Assembly: GCA_937897325.1 (NCBI GenBank)
Contig: CALCOY010000069.1
Span: 1 to 64,000 of the forward strand
From: an uncultured Shimia sp.
GTDB lineage: Bacteria; Pseudomonadota; Alphaproteobacteria; Rhodobacterales; Rhodobacteraceae
Direction: 5' to 3'
DNA length: 64,000 nucleotides
The notes below the pieces were generated by a model. That model saw nothing but the letters and a program-made list of their open reading frames with translations, had not been told where the DNA came from and did not search any database. Made by a program: the position numbers and the translations under genes. This document shows positions 1-9,204 of this stretch, in pieces (positions within the stretch are counted from its first letter, which is position 1; each line of letters opens with the position of its first letter).

Positions 1-107
1 GACTGCGGCAAGTTGGACCCTTGGCATGAATTGCCCTCCGATCCGCCCTCCAAGCGGACAGGCGCGCTGCTGGTTCCAGCTTCCGGGTGTCATCGCTCAG
101 ACCAACG

Positions 108-123
108 CGCTCACTCGTGAGCG
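108..123. repeat. Perfect inverted repeat downstream of the STAND gene
   Basis: CGCTCAC and GTGAGCG are separated by 2 bases, just past the stop of the minus-strand STAND gene. No T-run follows on either strand, so a standard terminator is not supported. It could be an RNA 3' end hairpin or a protein site. The rest of 1-147 shows no gene I can support. Confidence 0.3.
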
Positions 124-147
124 GACCTCTTGACCGTTCTTTCTTCC

Positions 148-3100
148 TTACTGAGCGCCATTCGAGATCTCATTGAGCAGATATCCGGCCATGGCGAATT
201 CATGATAAAGTGCGTAACCAAGATTGCGGATGCGGCGCAGATTGGTCTCGGTTGCCGCCATATCGCCGCGGCTGCGTAACAAAAGCGCTTCGTAGAACAA
301 GCCCTCGGTCAGCATGCCCCGCCGAGAGAGAGGAAGCGACGCAAACTCCGACGCCCTGAATATCGGCTCGGTCTCCAACGGATCGAAGAGCCGCGATCGC
401 TCGACCTCGCCCAGATAGTAGCCGATCAGCATTTCCTGCCACACCGACGGATCGCCGACCTTGAGCCGCGCCTCCCAATTGGCGGGCGTGATTGTCGTCC
501 ACAACTGCTGCAGCTTCTGTTCGGCCTCATCCTCGGCATCAAGAGCCTTGGTGCCGAACATGATCATCGCGATGTAGGGTACATATCTGTGGTTCGTCTC
601 AAGAAATCGTCGCGCCGTCCGTTCCCACCCCGACGCTCCGGCCAACGTCCGAATGCGCGCCTTGTCGAACAGATCATCGACGCTCTCGTCCGAGAAACCG
701 TCAACGATCTCCAGGGCGTCCGACATCCGTCCGGTAGCAATCAAAAGATCAAGCTGCAGCGCAAGCGCACGGTTTCCCGACTGGTCCGGCACGGCCTCGT
801 CCAAAGCGTCCGCTGCACGATCCAGCGCATGAAGCAACGCTGTAAGCGCGGCATAGGACTGGAGTGCAATCTCCGGCATGGAAGAGACCGCAAGCGACCG
901 GAACGTATCTTGCGCTGCCAGAATACCTTCGGCGTCCGGATCGTTCAAAGCCCCATCGCGCAGCGCCTGCCTAAATGCGATGTTCGCTTGAGCAAAGTCC
1001 AGGATCTGTCGGTTTTGATCGCGCACGTCTGGTGCCAGGGGATCATCGTTGGTCATGTGGCGCGCATAGGCGCTGGCCAGTTGATCGGCCTTTTTCAAGC
1101 GGTCAGATCGACCGGAGAAGGAGAAACCGTAAGCAGCCAGCAGACCGATCTTGGGCTGCGCGAGATGCGTTGAAACTGCTGCATTCAGGACGAGATCCTC
1201 GCACCATTGTCGAGGCTCTTCCGCCGGGCAGGCTTGGCGGATGTCCCAGAAGGCCCGGCCGTCATCGGACGCCATGAAGACCCGATTGACCAGAGCCGCA
1301 GCGAAAGCGGCACGATCCGGGTCGTGGTCCAGGACCGAGTGATGTGCAATGATCTCCTTGGCCAGCCATTGCGCCTGATCGGTTGGCCAGAGCGCGGCGT
1401 CCGGGTAGGCTTCGATCAGCCGGTCAATTGCGTCGAGCCGCGCTTGCGGCCGGCGGTCCGGCAGGTACTGCGCCACAGCACAGATCATCAGACCACGTGC
1501 TGCCTCCGGCGTCCCACCCGACTGCGCCTCGTCGATCATCGCGGAGAGTTCCGCCCGCTCATCATGCTGCATCCACCAAAGGCGATCAATCTGGCAGTAT
1601 TCCGTGACGGTCTGTCGGCGCGCCGCATGCACGAAAGCTGGATAGGCAACCAAGAACGTGTCGCGGGCCAGGTCCGGCGATGTCTCCAAAGCAGCGTCGA
1701 ATGCTCTGGCCGCCTCAGACAGCTTGTTGTCGGCAAGGTAGCGCGCACCGTCGAATGCCGATGCAGCGGCCGGGTCGGCGGGCCTGTCAGGCAGCGTGGC
1801 CGGGGCCATGAGACGACGCTGCGTGTCCCACAAGCGTTGTGTTACGAAATCGACATCCATGACATCACCGACCCGGTCCCAGAAAACCAAGGACCGCAGA
1901 AGACTGTCGGCATCCCGCAACGATCGCTCGGCTGGAGGCGACCGCGCAGCGGAAAACTCGGCAGCATCGACAGCCAGTTCCCGATAAGATGGTGCAATCA
2001 AATAGCGTTGCAGACGTTTGAGGTCGGTGACTGAATATCGCTCTTGGAGCCAATCGCGCAATGGCGGTTCCAGACCATCGAGAAACGCGGCGGTCGTCTC
2101 GGCCGTGATCATCCATTGCCGGAAACTGTCGACGCGATAGGGCATCTCGTCCATCAGCGTCTCAAGACCCAGACCGGGCGGGTGTTCGATGACGACCGCC
2201 CCCTCATTCTCGGCCGTCTGATCGAAGAACTCGATCCGAAAGCTGTGATCGGGCAAAGCGTAAGCCTCGTCGATAAACCTGACACCGGGCAGCGTCTGGC
2301 CATGGCGCTCCCAATGCCAATCGCGAAGCCCTTCGACGGCTTTTTGCACCTGAGGCCAGCCGTCGGCGTCATTCGCTTCGGTAGACAGTTCGGCGCCCAG
2401 AAACACGCGGATCGGGCGCGTCTCAACGTCGGGCAGCCAGCCTATAACTTCCTGGTAAGCCTGCTGTTGCACGATAGGCGTCGGCGTGCGTGCCTCTTCA
2501 GGCGCGTCGTTCTGCAGTTCATCTTTTTGCTGAGCGACAGGAGGCAAAGCATGGGCGACCCGGGTTGCCCTATCGTTCTCATCTCCCCTGAAGATGTCTG
2601 CTTCCGAAGCATCAGGCCAGGGGCCTGCGAACCGCCCACCAGGATAGATCTCGGCGATTCCCATCTGTTCGTCTACCCGCGCGGCAAGATCTTCTGAAGC
2701 AGCATCGGGATGCTCGGCCGCAAAATCAAGAATGGTCGGCAGGTTTTTCAGGCCGCGGCCAAGTTTGATAATTTCCCAGAGATCTTCGATCAAGCGACCC
2801 TCGCGGGCGGCACGCGCTTCCTGCATGGTGCTCCTAAATTGCGCAGGAACCCGGTTAATGAGAGCATCACCGATACCGCCTGGAATAAGAACGGTAGGTC
2901 TCTTCTGGAGTTCCAACGCCGCTTTGAACGCGACTGCTCCACTTCCGTCGGTTGCGATATTTCCGGTAATCTTCCAGATCGGCAGGGTCCATCGTGGGAC
3001 GTGAAAGTATTCTGCGTCGGTATCGACCCCTTCAATGACAAAACGCTCGTCGGCGATGAAATCGAAGAACGCCGCCTCCGGCCCCTGCAACTCATCTGAT

Positions 3101-4836
3101 CTGATAAAAGGGTGATGCTCGAAGGTTGGGATCGAGATACTCAGTGGCTCTTGACCGGGTGCTGCGATTTCCACCTCATCTTTAGGGAGGTTTGGCGACG
3201 CGATAAGCTTGATGCGTCGAGGGACCGGGAACCCCCAAAGATCGGAGAAGAACTTTGCCATGTCTTCCCAGGACAGGTTGACGTACCAGTCATTCAGTGC
3301 CCGGTCGGTCGAATAGGTCAGCGTTAACGGCCAGTCTTGATCCGCTGGAATAGAAGGAAACAGCGTATCAAGGCCCGAAGTGTCGATCCCATATTTGGCC
3401 GGCATCAGATGCTCGTATTCAGTGAAGAGACGGCGCATCTCGTCAAAGCGCTCTGGCCCGGTCTCATGCCAGAGCAGATAACCCGCCACCGCATCAAAGG
3501 CGTCTTCCGAGCGGGCCGCGCGCTGGGAATCGTCCATGCCCGGCGGTAGTTCCAAGAGCGCAGCGAGATGCCCTTCCGTGTTTTCGTAGTAGATGTGCGC
3601 CTCGCGTCGCTCGACATAGACAAATGAACCGAGGCCAAGGGCGATGACGGCACAAAGCGAGGCCGAGGCGATCCGCACCCACCGCGCCTGGCGAATGCGG
3701 CGCAGAACCCTGTCGCGCCAAGGGCGGAGGATGTCGATCAGCGCATCGTGCTGGACCTCGTAGCGCTCGGCCCGGCCGTATTTGCGCGTGCGCAGCACCC
3801 GGTCGGACGCCAGTTGTTTCAGCGCCGCCTCGACGCGGGCCGGCTTGGCGTCCGAGATCTGGGCGAGGTCATCGACCGAAAACGACAGCTTCAGACCGCT
3901 TGGTGGCGCCAAAGACGTTAGAAGCCGGGCCACCAGGACCTGATCGCGCGCCCGCTTTGGCATGACCGCGTGGACGTAATCCGATAGGATCTGGTCGCGC
4001 CCGCCCAGCACGTCGGCATATAGTGCAAGGTCGAGCGTCTCGTCGCCGCGCTGCTCCGCCGCGTCCCAGATCCGGCTGCAGATGAGCTGCAGCATCGGCA
4101 GATCGAGACCCGGCTCAACCGCATGCGATCCCGGCCCCCGCCCTGCAGCGTCGCGCAGATCCATCAGCAACCGCTCCAGCAATGCTGGCGCGTATGTTTT
4201 GCCAAAGAGCCTCGCCGGTCCGGTGATCGCTTCAGTCGGATCGCTCCCCCGCCCCAGCGGCGCCAGACGGTAGGTCGAGGTGAAAAGCGACACGACATCG
4301 GTCCGGAAGGGCTCGAGCGCGGCGAGAAATTCCTCGCGCAGGCTGACCACGATGCGAATATCGAGCGCGCTGTCCCGGATGAGCGCGGCCAGCTCCTTCT
4401 TCATCGGGTCGAGGTTGGTCTGCTGATTGATCAGAAACTCTTCGAACTGGTCAAGCACAAGGATGCAAGTCCGATCGTCGGCCGCCAGAATAAGCCGGGT
4501 CAGGTCTTTGAGCGATGGCGAACCGGCCCGAGGTGAAGGCACACCGACCTTCTCGGCATGCGCTGCCAGCGCCTCGCGCAGATCATGGAGCGGGGCTTCT
4601 CCGGCCCAGGCATCGAACAAGATCGCCTGCGCCTGATCGTCTTCGAGCGCGGGGATGACCTTGGCCCGCAAGAGCGAGGATTTCCCCCGCCCCGACACGC
4701 CGTAAAACACCGTCCAGCGGCCCGAAAAGATCTTGTTGGCCAGCAGGCGCGCATCCTCGTCACGCCCAAAGAGCAGATGCGCTTCCTGCCGCTCGAAGGG
4801 TCGCAGACCGATATATGGGCTGTTGCCCTCCACCAT
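148..4836 (-). CDS. nSTAND1-type NTPase with membrane segment, tandem FlhA/SctV-like regions and helical-repeat tail
   Basis: A 1562-residue protein that opens with the YIGLRPF...LFGR signature of the novel STAND NTPase 1 family. Walker A is GVSGRGKS (residues 46-53), Walker B is LVLDQFEEF (126-134), and a winged-helix-like QHDALIDILRPW precedes one membrane helix at about 386-407. Residues about 490-725 and 810-1010 each look like the cytoplasmic part of the type III export gate FlhA/SctV (FHIPEP): LPTILDFAAEHPDA, LPGVRFIDE, SVTDLKRLQRYLIA, SLVFW. The last roughly 530 residues are Ala-rich helical, TPR-like. It starts 3 bases after the stop of the DUF4062-SIR2 gene, so the two are co-transcribed. 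STAND proteins are ligand-triggered ATPases common in anti-phage defence. The defence role, the trigger and the purpose of the export-gate-like part are inference. The FHIPEP likeness is my reading of residues, not a search result. Confidence 0.85.
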   Translation of the reverse strand: MVEGNSPYIGLRPFERQEAHLLFGRDEDARLLANKIFSGRWTVFYGVSGRGKSSLLRAKVIPALEDDQAQAILFDAWAGEAPLHDLREALAAHAEKVGVPSPRAGSPSLKDLTRLILAADDRTCILVLDQFEEFLINQQTNLDPMKKELAALIRDSALDIRIVVSLREEFLAALEPFRTDVVSLFTSTYRLAPLGRGSDPTEAITGPARLFGKTYAPALLERLLMDLRDAAGRGPGSHAVEPGLDLPMLQLICSRIWDAAEQRGDETLDLALYADVLGGRDQILSDYVHAVMPKRARDQVLVARLLTSLAPPSGLKLSFSVDDLAQISDAKPARVEAALKQLASDRVLRTRKYGRAERYEVQHDALIDILRPWRDRVLRRIRQARWVRIASASLCAVIALGLGSFVYVERREAHIYYENTEGHLAALLELPPGMDDSQRAARSEDAFDAVAGYLLWHETGPERFDEMRRLFTEYEHLMPAKYGIDTSGLDTLFPSIPADQDWPLTLTYSTDRALNDWYVNLSWEDMAKFFSDLWGFPVPRRIKLIASPNLPKDEVEIAAPGQEPLSISIPTFEHHPFIRSDELQGPEAAFFDFIADERFVIEGVDTDAEYFHVPRWTLPIWKITGNIATDGSGAVAFKAALELQKRPTVLIPGGIGDALINRVPAQFRSTMQEARAAREGRLIEDLWEIIKLGRGLKNLPTILDFAAEHPDAASEDLAARVDEQMGIAEIYPGGRFAGPWPDASEADIFRGDENDRATRVAHALPPVAQQKDELQNDAPEEARTPTPIVQQQAYQEVIGWLPDVETRPIRVFLGAELSTEANDADGWPQVQKAVEGLRDWHWERHGQTLPGVRFIDEAYALPDHSFRIEFFDQTAENEGAVVIEHPPGLGLETLMDEMPYRVDSFRQWMITAETTAAFLDGLEPPLRDWLQERYSVTDLKRLQRYLIAPSYRELAVDAAEFSAARSPPAERSLRDADSLLRSLVFWDRVGDVMDVDFVTQRLWDTQRRLMAPATLPDRPADPAAASAFDGARYLADNKLSEAARAFDAALETSPDLARDTFLVAYPAFVHAARRQTVTEYCQIDRLWWMQHDERAELSAMIDEAQSGGTPEAARGLMICAVAQYLPDRRPQARLDAIDRLIEAYPDAALWPTDQAQWLAKEIIAHHSVLDHDPDRAAFAAALVNRVFMASDDGRAFWDIRQACPAEEPRQWCEDLVLNAAVSTHLAQPKIGLLAAYGFSFSGRSDRLKKADQLASAYARHMTNDDPLAPDVRDQNRQILDFAQANIAFRQALRDGALNDPDAEGILAAQDTFRSLAVSSMPEIALQSYAALTALLHALDRAADALDEAVPDQSGNRALALQLDLLIATGRMSDALEIVDGFSDESVDDLFDKARIRTLAGASGWERTARRFLETNHRYVPYIAMIMFGTKALDAEDEAEQKLQQLWTTITPANWEARLKVGDPSVWQEMLIGYYLGEVERSRLFDPLETEPIFRASEFASLPLSRRGMLTEGLFYEALLLRSRGDMAATETNLRRIRNLGYALYHEFAMAGYLLNEISNGAQ

Positions 4837-4839
4837 AGC

Positions 4840-6285
4840 CTAAAACGCGGCCATCTGGGGCAGTTCGGCCAGAACATCACGGGCGAAATCCGTGGGTGAC
4901 TGGTCTTCGGTCCGCGCACCCAGCTGCTGCCAGGCAAACCGTTCGAGCTCCGTGTCGGGCCGCCGAATGGCCGTTATCGAGCCGGATTTGCCCACGATCT
5001 GAACGGACCGGAACACCTGCATGACGATGCGGTATTGCCAGGTATCAAGCGCGTAGCCGAGGAAGATCAGCGGAAAGCGCTGGAACGGCCGATGAAACGG
5101 GGCCGGGATCTGGGTATGTTGGTTCTGAAGCCGGCTGATGAATTTCAGATGGTCGGTTTCGGTGAGGACCACCGTGTCGATTTCGAGATCCGGCGGCAGG
5201 TTGTCCTGCGCGAAAAGCGCCCCCATGGGGCGGTAGATGACCCGGTCGACATCCGGCATTGTGAATTCGTCCGAAAGGTGATGCTCGAACGCGCCTGTGT
5301 CGCGGATTACGAGGATGCGGCCATCGAGCGCGTGCTCGGAAGATGACATGATGTGGCTGACGATAGCATAGCTCAGGCCCTGCTTGGCCAAGTATTGCTC
5401 GAGCGATGTGTCCCACGATGTCGCGACGATCAAAGGCAGGGTCGGTATACCGGCAAGCATTTCAAAGACCGTCTCGTCAACCTTTGCCTGGGCGTTTCCG
5501 CGGCCCTCGACGATGTCCCGAAACTCCGCCAGAAACGCATCCCGGCTGCCACAGGCGCGCTCGACATATTCGGCCGCGGTTGCGAGCGATGCCGCCTCGC
5601 GCGGGTCTGTGTCCTCGACCAGAGCCGCCGCAAGCGACCGCGAACAGAGCTGCGCGTTGGCATCGAGTTCGCAACCGATGAACGGAATGCGCTTGCCCGT
5701 CGCAAGGGCCTTGCGCGTGAAGAGGATCGAGCTTGCGTTGCCCGCGTCGGCCTGGGACCGCGCGCGCATTTTTTCGATGTAGTGCTGCTTGTAGTCCAGC
5801 AGGGCCTTGCCGACCTTGATCTCAAAAGCGGGGAGCGAGCCCTCTGGCTCTTCGGCCGAGAAGAAGTCGGCCGGCTGGTTCAGGCCTTCGCGAAACGCTT
5901 CGAGCCATTTTTGGTCACTCTCGTTTCGGTCCCACAGATATCCGGGCCAGCACTCGTCGGCGAGAAACGGCAGAACATCTACATCGTTTTCACGAGCATG
6001 CAAAAGTTCGAGCGCGGTGATCGACGCGTCTCCGTCACCGCCCTGCTTTTTCGTAGGCACCCAACCCCGGCGCCAGGCGACCAGAAGCACGACCAGATCA
6101 CATCCCTCGACCAGACGCCGACAAGCGGAGACGGTCTCCTCTGTCATGGCCCCCATGTGCTCCATCATCACAGGGGTCCATTCATGTGAGACGATGACGT
6201 CTTTCACCACCTTGCGGTGGCGCTCCAGGTCGTCGGAAGTCGACGACACAAACACCCGGATTGGTCGAGGACGAGCGCCCGTCAT
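4840..6285 (-). CDS. DUF4062 plus SIR2-like domain protein, candidate defence effector
   Basis: 481 residues. The N-terminus IRVFVSSTSDDLERHR, followed by ALELLHARENDVDVLPF, is a DUF4062 domain (residues about 8-115), a Rossmann-like domain found in conflict systems. Residues about 180-430 read as a SIR2-like fold: IPFIGCELDANA stands for the NAD-binding GAG loop, VATSWDTSLEQYL for TTNYDxLLE, and FPLIFLGYALDTW for the FxGYSxxD motif. The position where sirtuins carry the catalytic His (HG) reads PMG, so NADase activity is not assured. It is the first gene of a two-gene operon with the STAND ATPase (3-base gap), which suggests an effector and sensor pair. SIR2 effectors in known systems deplete NAD+; for this protein that is inference. 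Confidence 0.8.
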   Translation of the reverse strand: MTGARPRPIRVFVSSTSDDLERHRKVVKDVIVSHEWTPVMMEHMGAMTEETVSACRRLVEGCDLVVLLVAWRRGWVPTKKQGGDGDASITALELLHARENDVDVLPFLADECWPGYLWDRNESDQKWLEAFREGLNQPADFFSAEEPEGSLPAFEIKVGKALLDYKQHYIEKMRARSQADAGNASSILFTRKALATGKRIPFIGCELDANAQLCSRSLAAALVEDTDPREAASLATAAEYVERACGSRDAFLAEFRDIVEGRGNAQAKVDETVFEMLAGIPTLPLIVATSWDTSLEQYLAKQGLSYAIVSHIMSSSEHALDGRILVIRDTGAFEHHLSDEFTMPDVDRVIYRPMGALFAQDNLPPDLEIDTVVLTETDHLKFISRLQNQHTQIPAPFHRPFQRFPLIFLGYALDTWQYRIVMQVFRSVQIVGKSGSITAIRRPDTELERFAWQQLGARTEDQSPTDFARDVLAELPQMAAF

Positions 6286-6517
6286 AGATCCGACCGAGGA
6301 ATCGCGGAATAAACTTGCGCTATCAAGATCGCCTTCCGCTCCAATTCACTTTCAACCAATAGGCTGGACTAAAGCACAACTCCCCCTTACTGCCAAGGGT
6401 TGCACGCGCCGGGCCGGACCGCCGCATGAGATGCCGAGTGGGCCAAGGGCTCGTTCTAAAAGCAGATTGCACGACATTGGATACGGGCCGATGATGTGAA
6501 CGCTTCTGACGGCACAA

Positions 6518-6912
6518 ATGTGCCAAGATGGATCGACGATGATCCACAAAGAAGGATGGTCACATGATCAATCCCCTCAGAAGGCCCACATCAAGGCGAC
6601 TAGACACTTTGCCGAGTTCATCGGCAGCTCGCCGTATACCGCCACAGCCGAAGATCTCCGCGCCTATCCATATCGAGAAGGGCAAGATCGGCAAGGATCG
6701 GAAGGTGATGTTATCATTCTACCTCTTGAACCATTTATGCGAAAGTTAGTTAGAGGTGCACACGAAGAGCTGGCTCTTTCCCGTGAAGTCTGGGATCAAT
6801 CAGCTGTCGCCGGACCAGCTGCGTTTCGCCGTCGAGGTCGGCAAGAACTTGGCCAAGATAAAACAGCCGAGCAGCACGCCGCACAGCTTGCGCCATAGCT
6901 TTGCCAGGTCAC
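6518..6912 (+). pseudogene. Degenerate tyrosine recombinase (integrase) remnant
   Basis: Fragments of one integrase appear in shifting frames. MINPLRR starts near 6564, HIKATRHFAEFIGSSPYTAT (an N-terminal SAM-like core-binding segment) is in the 6518 frame, IEKGKIGKDRKVML falls in the next frame, and KSWLFPVKSG plus HSLRHSFA (the C-terminal HxLRHS box) are in a third frame ending near 6910. The gene lacks a continuous frame and is dead. It resembles the short integrases carried near IS91-type elements. It lies directly upstream of the DUF4062-SIR2 gene, so the defence pair sits at a recombination scar. Confidence 0.65.
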
Positions 6913-6951
6913 GCCAAGCTGAGCACAACCACGCCGACCGCCCCTTTCACG

Positions 6952-7065
6952 ATCAAGCCGAGCGAGAGCGCATATATCGAAGCGTTCAACAGCCGCTTAC
7001 GCGAGGATTGCAAGACGCGCATACGGATCTCAGGCAATGTTCTCGCGCTGCTCGACTTAGGTTAA
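6952..7065 (+). pseudogene. IS3-family transposase orfB fragment
   Basis: The frame 6952-7065 encodes IKPSESAYIEAFNSRLREDC, which matches the end of the IS3 DDE domain (normally xYIESFNxxLRDEC), including the catalytic Glu in IEAF. Nothing before or after it belongs to a transposase. A small leftover of an IS3 insertion between the defence operon and the DUF4231 gene. Confidence 0.6.
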
Positions 7066-7137
7066 CGACCTTGACCACCACTGCGCGCATCGGTGTAGTC
7101 CAGCAGCGGACGAGAAAAATGGAGACCATAGCAATTG

Positions 7138-7599
7138 ATGCGGGATAATTCTGGAGCAGCCGACAACAGCGGGTATCCGCGCCTAGAGGACAAGATCGCC
7201 TGGTACGACAAGCGTAGCCTTTCAGCGCAACGCTATTTCATGGCAATAAAAACCGCTCAGATCGTCGTGGCTGCTTTGATTCCGGCAACAGCATTGATCG
7301 ACCGCGAAAACAATTCAATCCCTGGAATACTCGGTGCGGTTGTACTCATACTTGAGGGGCTGCAGGAGCTGGGCATGTTTCGGCAGAACTGGCAGAAGTA
7401 TCGTTCAAGTTGCGAGGCCTTGCGCCATGAGAAATATCTCTATCTGGCGGTTGCGGGTCCTTTCGCCGGTCTCGCGGACGATGAGAGATTGCGTCTTCTG
7501 GCCGAACGGGTAGAGCAGCTGATCTCGCTGGAGCACAGCAATTGGGTGGCTCAATTTGAGGATAATGTTTCGGAGTCTTCAGCGAAGAAGAAGCTGTAG
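7138..7599 (+). CDS. DUF4231 (SLATT-like) two-helix membrane protein
   Basis: 153 residues from ATG 7138; a TTG one codon upstream is also possible, with GGAG at 7121. RLEDKIAWYDKRSLSAQRYF, two membrane helices (about TAQIVVAALIPATALI and GILGAVVLILEGLQELGMF), then NWQKYRSSCEALRHEKYLYLA and RVEQLISLEHSNW are the DUF4231 family pattern. This family is related to the SLATT 2-TM proteins that act as predicted membrane-attacking effectors in nucleotide-signalling conflict systems. It is transcribed away from the DUF4062-SIR2/STAND operon, with integrase and IS3 debris between. Whether the three genes act together is inference; their shared defence flavour is established only at the family level. 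Confidence 0.8.
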   Translation: MRDNSGAADNSGYPRLEDKIAWYDKRSLSAQRYFMAIKTAQIVVAALIPATALIDRENNSIPGILGAVVLILEGLQELGMFRQNWQKYRSSCEALRHEKYLYLAVAGPFAGLADDERLRLLAERVEQLISLEHSNWVAQFEDNVSESSAKKKL

Positions 7600-8263
7600 T
7601 GTTTAACGTTGGCACCCTGTCGGCTAGGAGAATTCAGCGCTTTTCGGTGCCCTGATGACGTATTAGTGGGCGCCAAGCAGACCTTCAATTGGCCCTCGAT
7701 AAAGTCGGCTGGATCCGCAGCCTAATTCTTCGCTGCGCCACATATCAATGGCAGGTTTCCCGCCGCCGCGTGGCGAAGCATATTACGCCAGTGCAGAAAC
7801 TTTAGTGCTGCGAGAGCACGCTGCGTAAATTGGTAACAGGTGAGATGAGCTCGCAGCGGCCGAATGCCGGTGGAGCGATATCGCGTTGAGCCCAGGCACG
7901 ACAGCGGACTTCTGAGTGCGCGGCCAAGCCCTTGAGTTTACGACACATCGCCGAGGGTAGCGTCGTTTGCGCCCTAGGCGAGGATGTTGGAGCGGTAAGC
8001 GGCGAAATCTAGGTCCGAACCCATTCCACGAACTCGAATTTCCCGCTGCTTGCGCTCGCAGCACAGGTTTTGCTGCGCATGCATCATCGTCGACGCTGGA
8101 ACGCGGCGTTAAGGTCAGCCATTGGTGCCGGGCACAGCGAGGTTTTGCGAGGGAATTGGCAAAATGGTCGGCAATGCGTGTTTTCGAATTGGGCGTGCAA
8201 TTGTCTGCGTGCGCTTCGGTCACTGCGGATCGACGTATTCCCACGCCGCGTTCGCGAGCCTTC
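7600..8263. other. Gap without a supported gene
   Basis: About 660 bases between the DUF4231 gene and the SDR remnant. Long frames exist on both strands, but none has family-like composition or a convincing ribosome site. The stretch probably holds decayed insertion debris; nothing specific was recognised. Confidence 0.4.
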
Positions 8264-9120
8264 GGACATACCTGTTACCGGAGCCAGCAGTGGATTTGGA
8301 GATCTGATGGTGGCAGATTTGGTCCAAGCCGGACACCGCGTTGCCGGGACCGTCCGTGATCCAGAGGAACGGAACAAAAACACAGCGCAAACCTTGCGCG
8401 AAATGGGGGTGCAGGTGGTCGACATCGACGTGACAGACGATGCCTCTGTTGAAGCTGGCGTTGCCAAGGCAGAGGCCGCGCTCGGACACATTGATGTTTC
8501 GGTCAGCAATGCGGGTGTGGGCGCTTATGGTCTGCAAGAAAACTTCTCTGGCGCAGATTTCCACCGCATCTTCGACGTCAACGTCTTTGGTGTGCAGCGG
8601 ATGATCCGGGCCGTTCTGCCCGCGATGAGGGCGCGGCAATCAGGCCTCATTTTGAACGTCACAAGCCTTCATAGCCGCTTGACCGTGCCCTTCATCGGCC
8701 TCTACAACGCAGTGAAATGGGCCGTCGAAGCCCTGAGCGAGAACGACCGCTGGGAGTTAAGCCAGTTCGGCGCCGATGTCGCCGTTATTGAGCCTGTCGG
8801 GTTGCCAACGAATTTCTTTGCCAACCTCATCAAGCCGTCCTCGCGCGACCGCGACACTAGCTACGGTGAGTTTGCCGGAGCGCCAGAAGCCATGCTGCAA
8901 AGCGTGGGTGAATCTCTGGCAAGTAATCCGCTGTAAGTGCCTCAGATCGTCTCTGACGCGGTACTGGACGGCGTCCGTACAGCGCCAGTTCCGCAACGAG
9001 GTCGACAAGAGCGGCATGTCCAAACCTGTGATTACGATGAACGTAAAGGCGGAGAAGGCAACCGAAGCGCTCTTCACGGCTTGCGGGATGGAAGGCATGA
9101 TGAAACTGAAGACTGCCGTA
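8264..9120 (+). pseudogene. Broken short-chain dehydrogenase/reductase
   Basis: An SDR core is clear: VTGASSGFG (NAD(P) glycine motif), NAG (SNAGVGAYG), and YNAVKWAVEALSE with the catalytic YxxxK. There is no normal start: the frame runs back into unrelated sequence without a Met near the fold start. An in-frame TAA at 8934-8936 interrupts the gene just before VPQIVSDAVLDG, the usual tail. After that the frame shifts to FRNEVDKSGMSK, which also belongs to the tail. So both ends are damaged. A shortened protein ending at 8936 could still be made, but the loss of the conserved C-terminus argues against function. Confidence 0.6.
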
Positions 9121-9204
9121 CCAAATGCGGCCGAGCGCCCATTGCAGGTCCGGGACCTGTTCTGGACCTGCCCACACAATGCTGACCTGAGAGGAGCCTC
9201 CATC

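Noticed and set aside
589-1173. Long plus-strand frame opposite the STAND gene
   Set aside because: A shadow of the minus-strand gene; Arg-rich composition with no domain.
8070-8936. Intact 288-residue SDR starting at ATG 8070
   Set aside because: The first 70 codons are unrelated to SDRs and the family tail follows the stop in two frames, so it is a broken gene.
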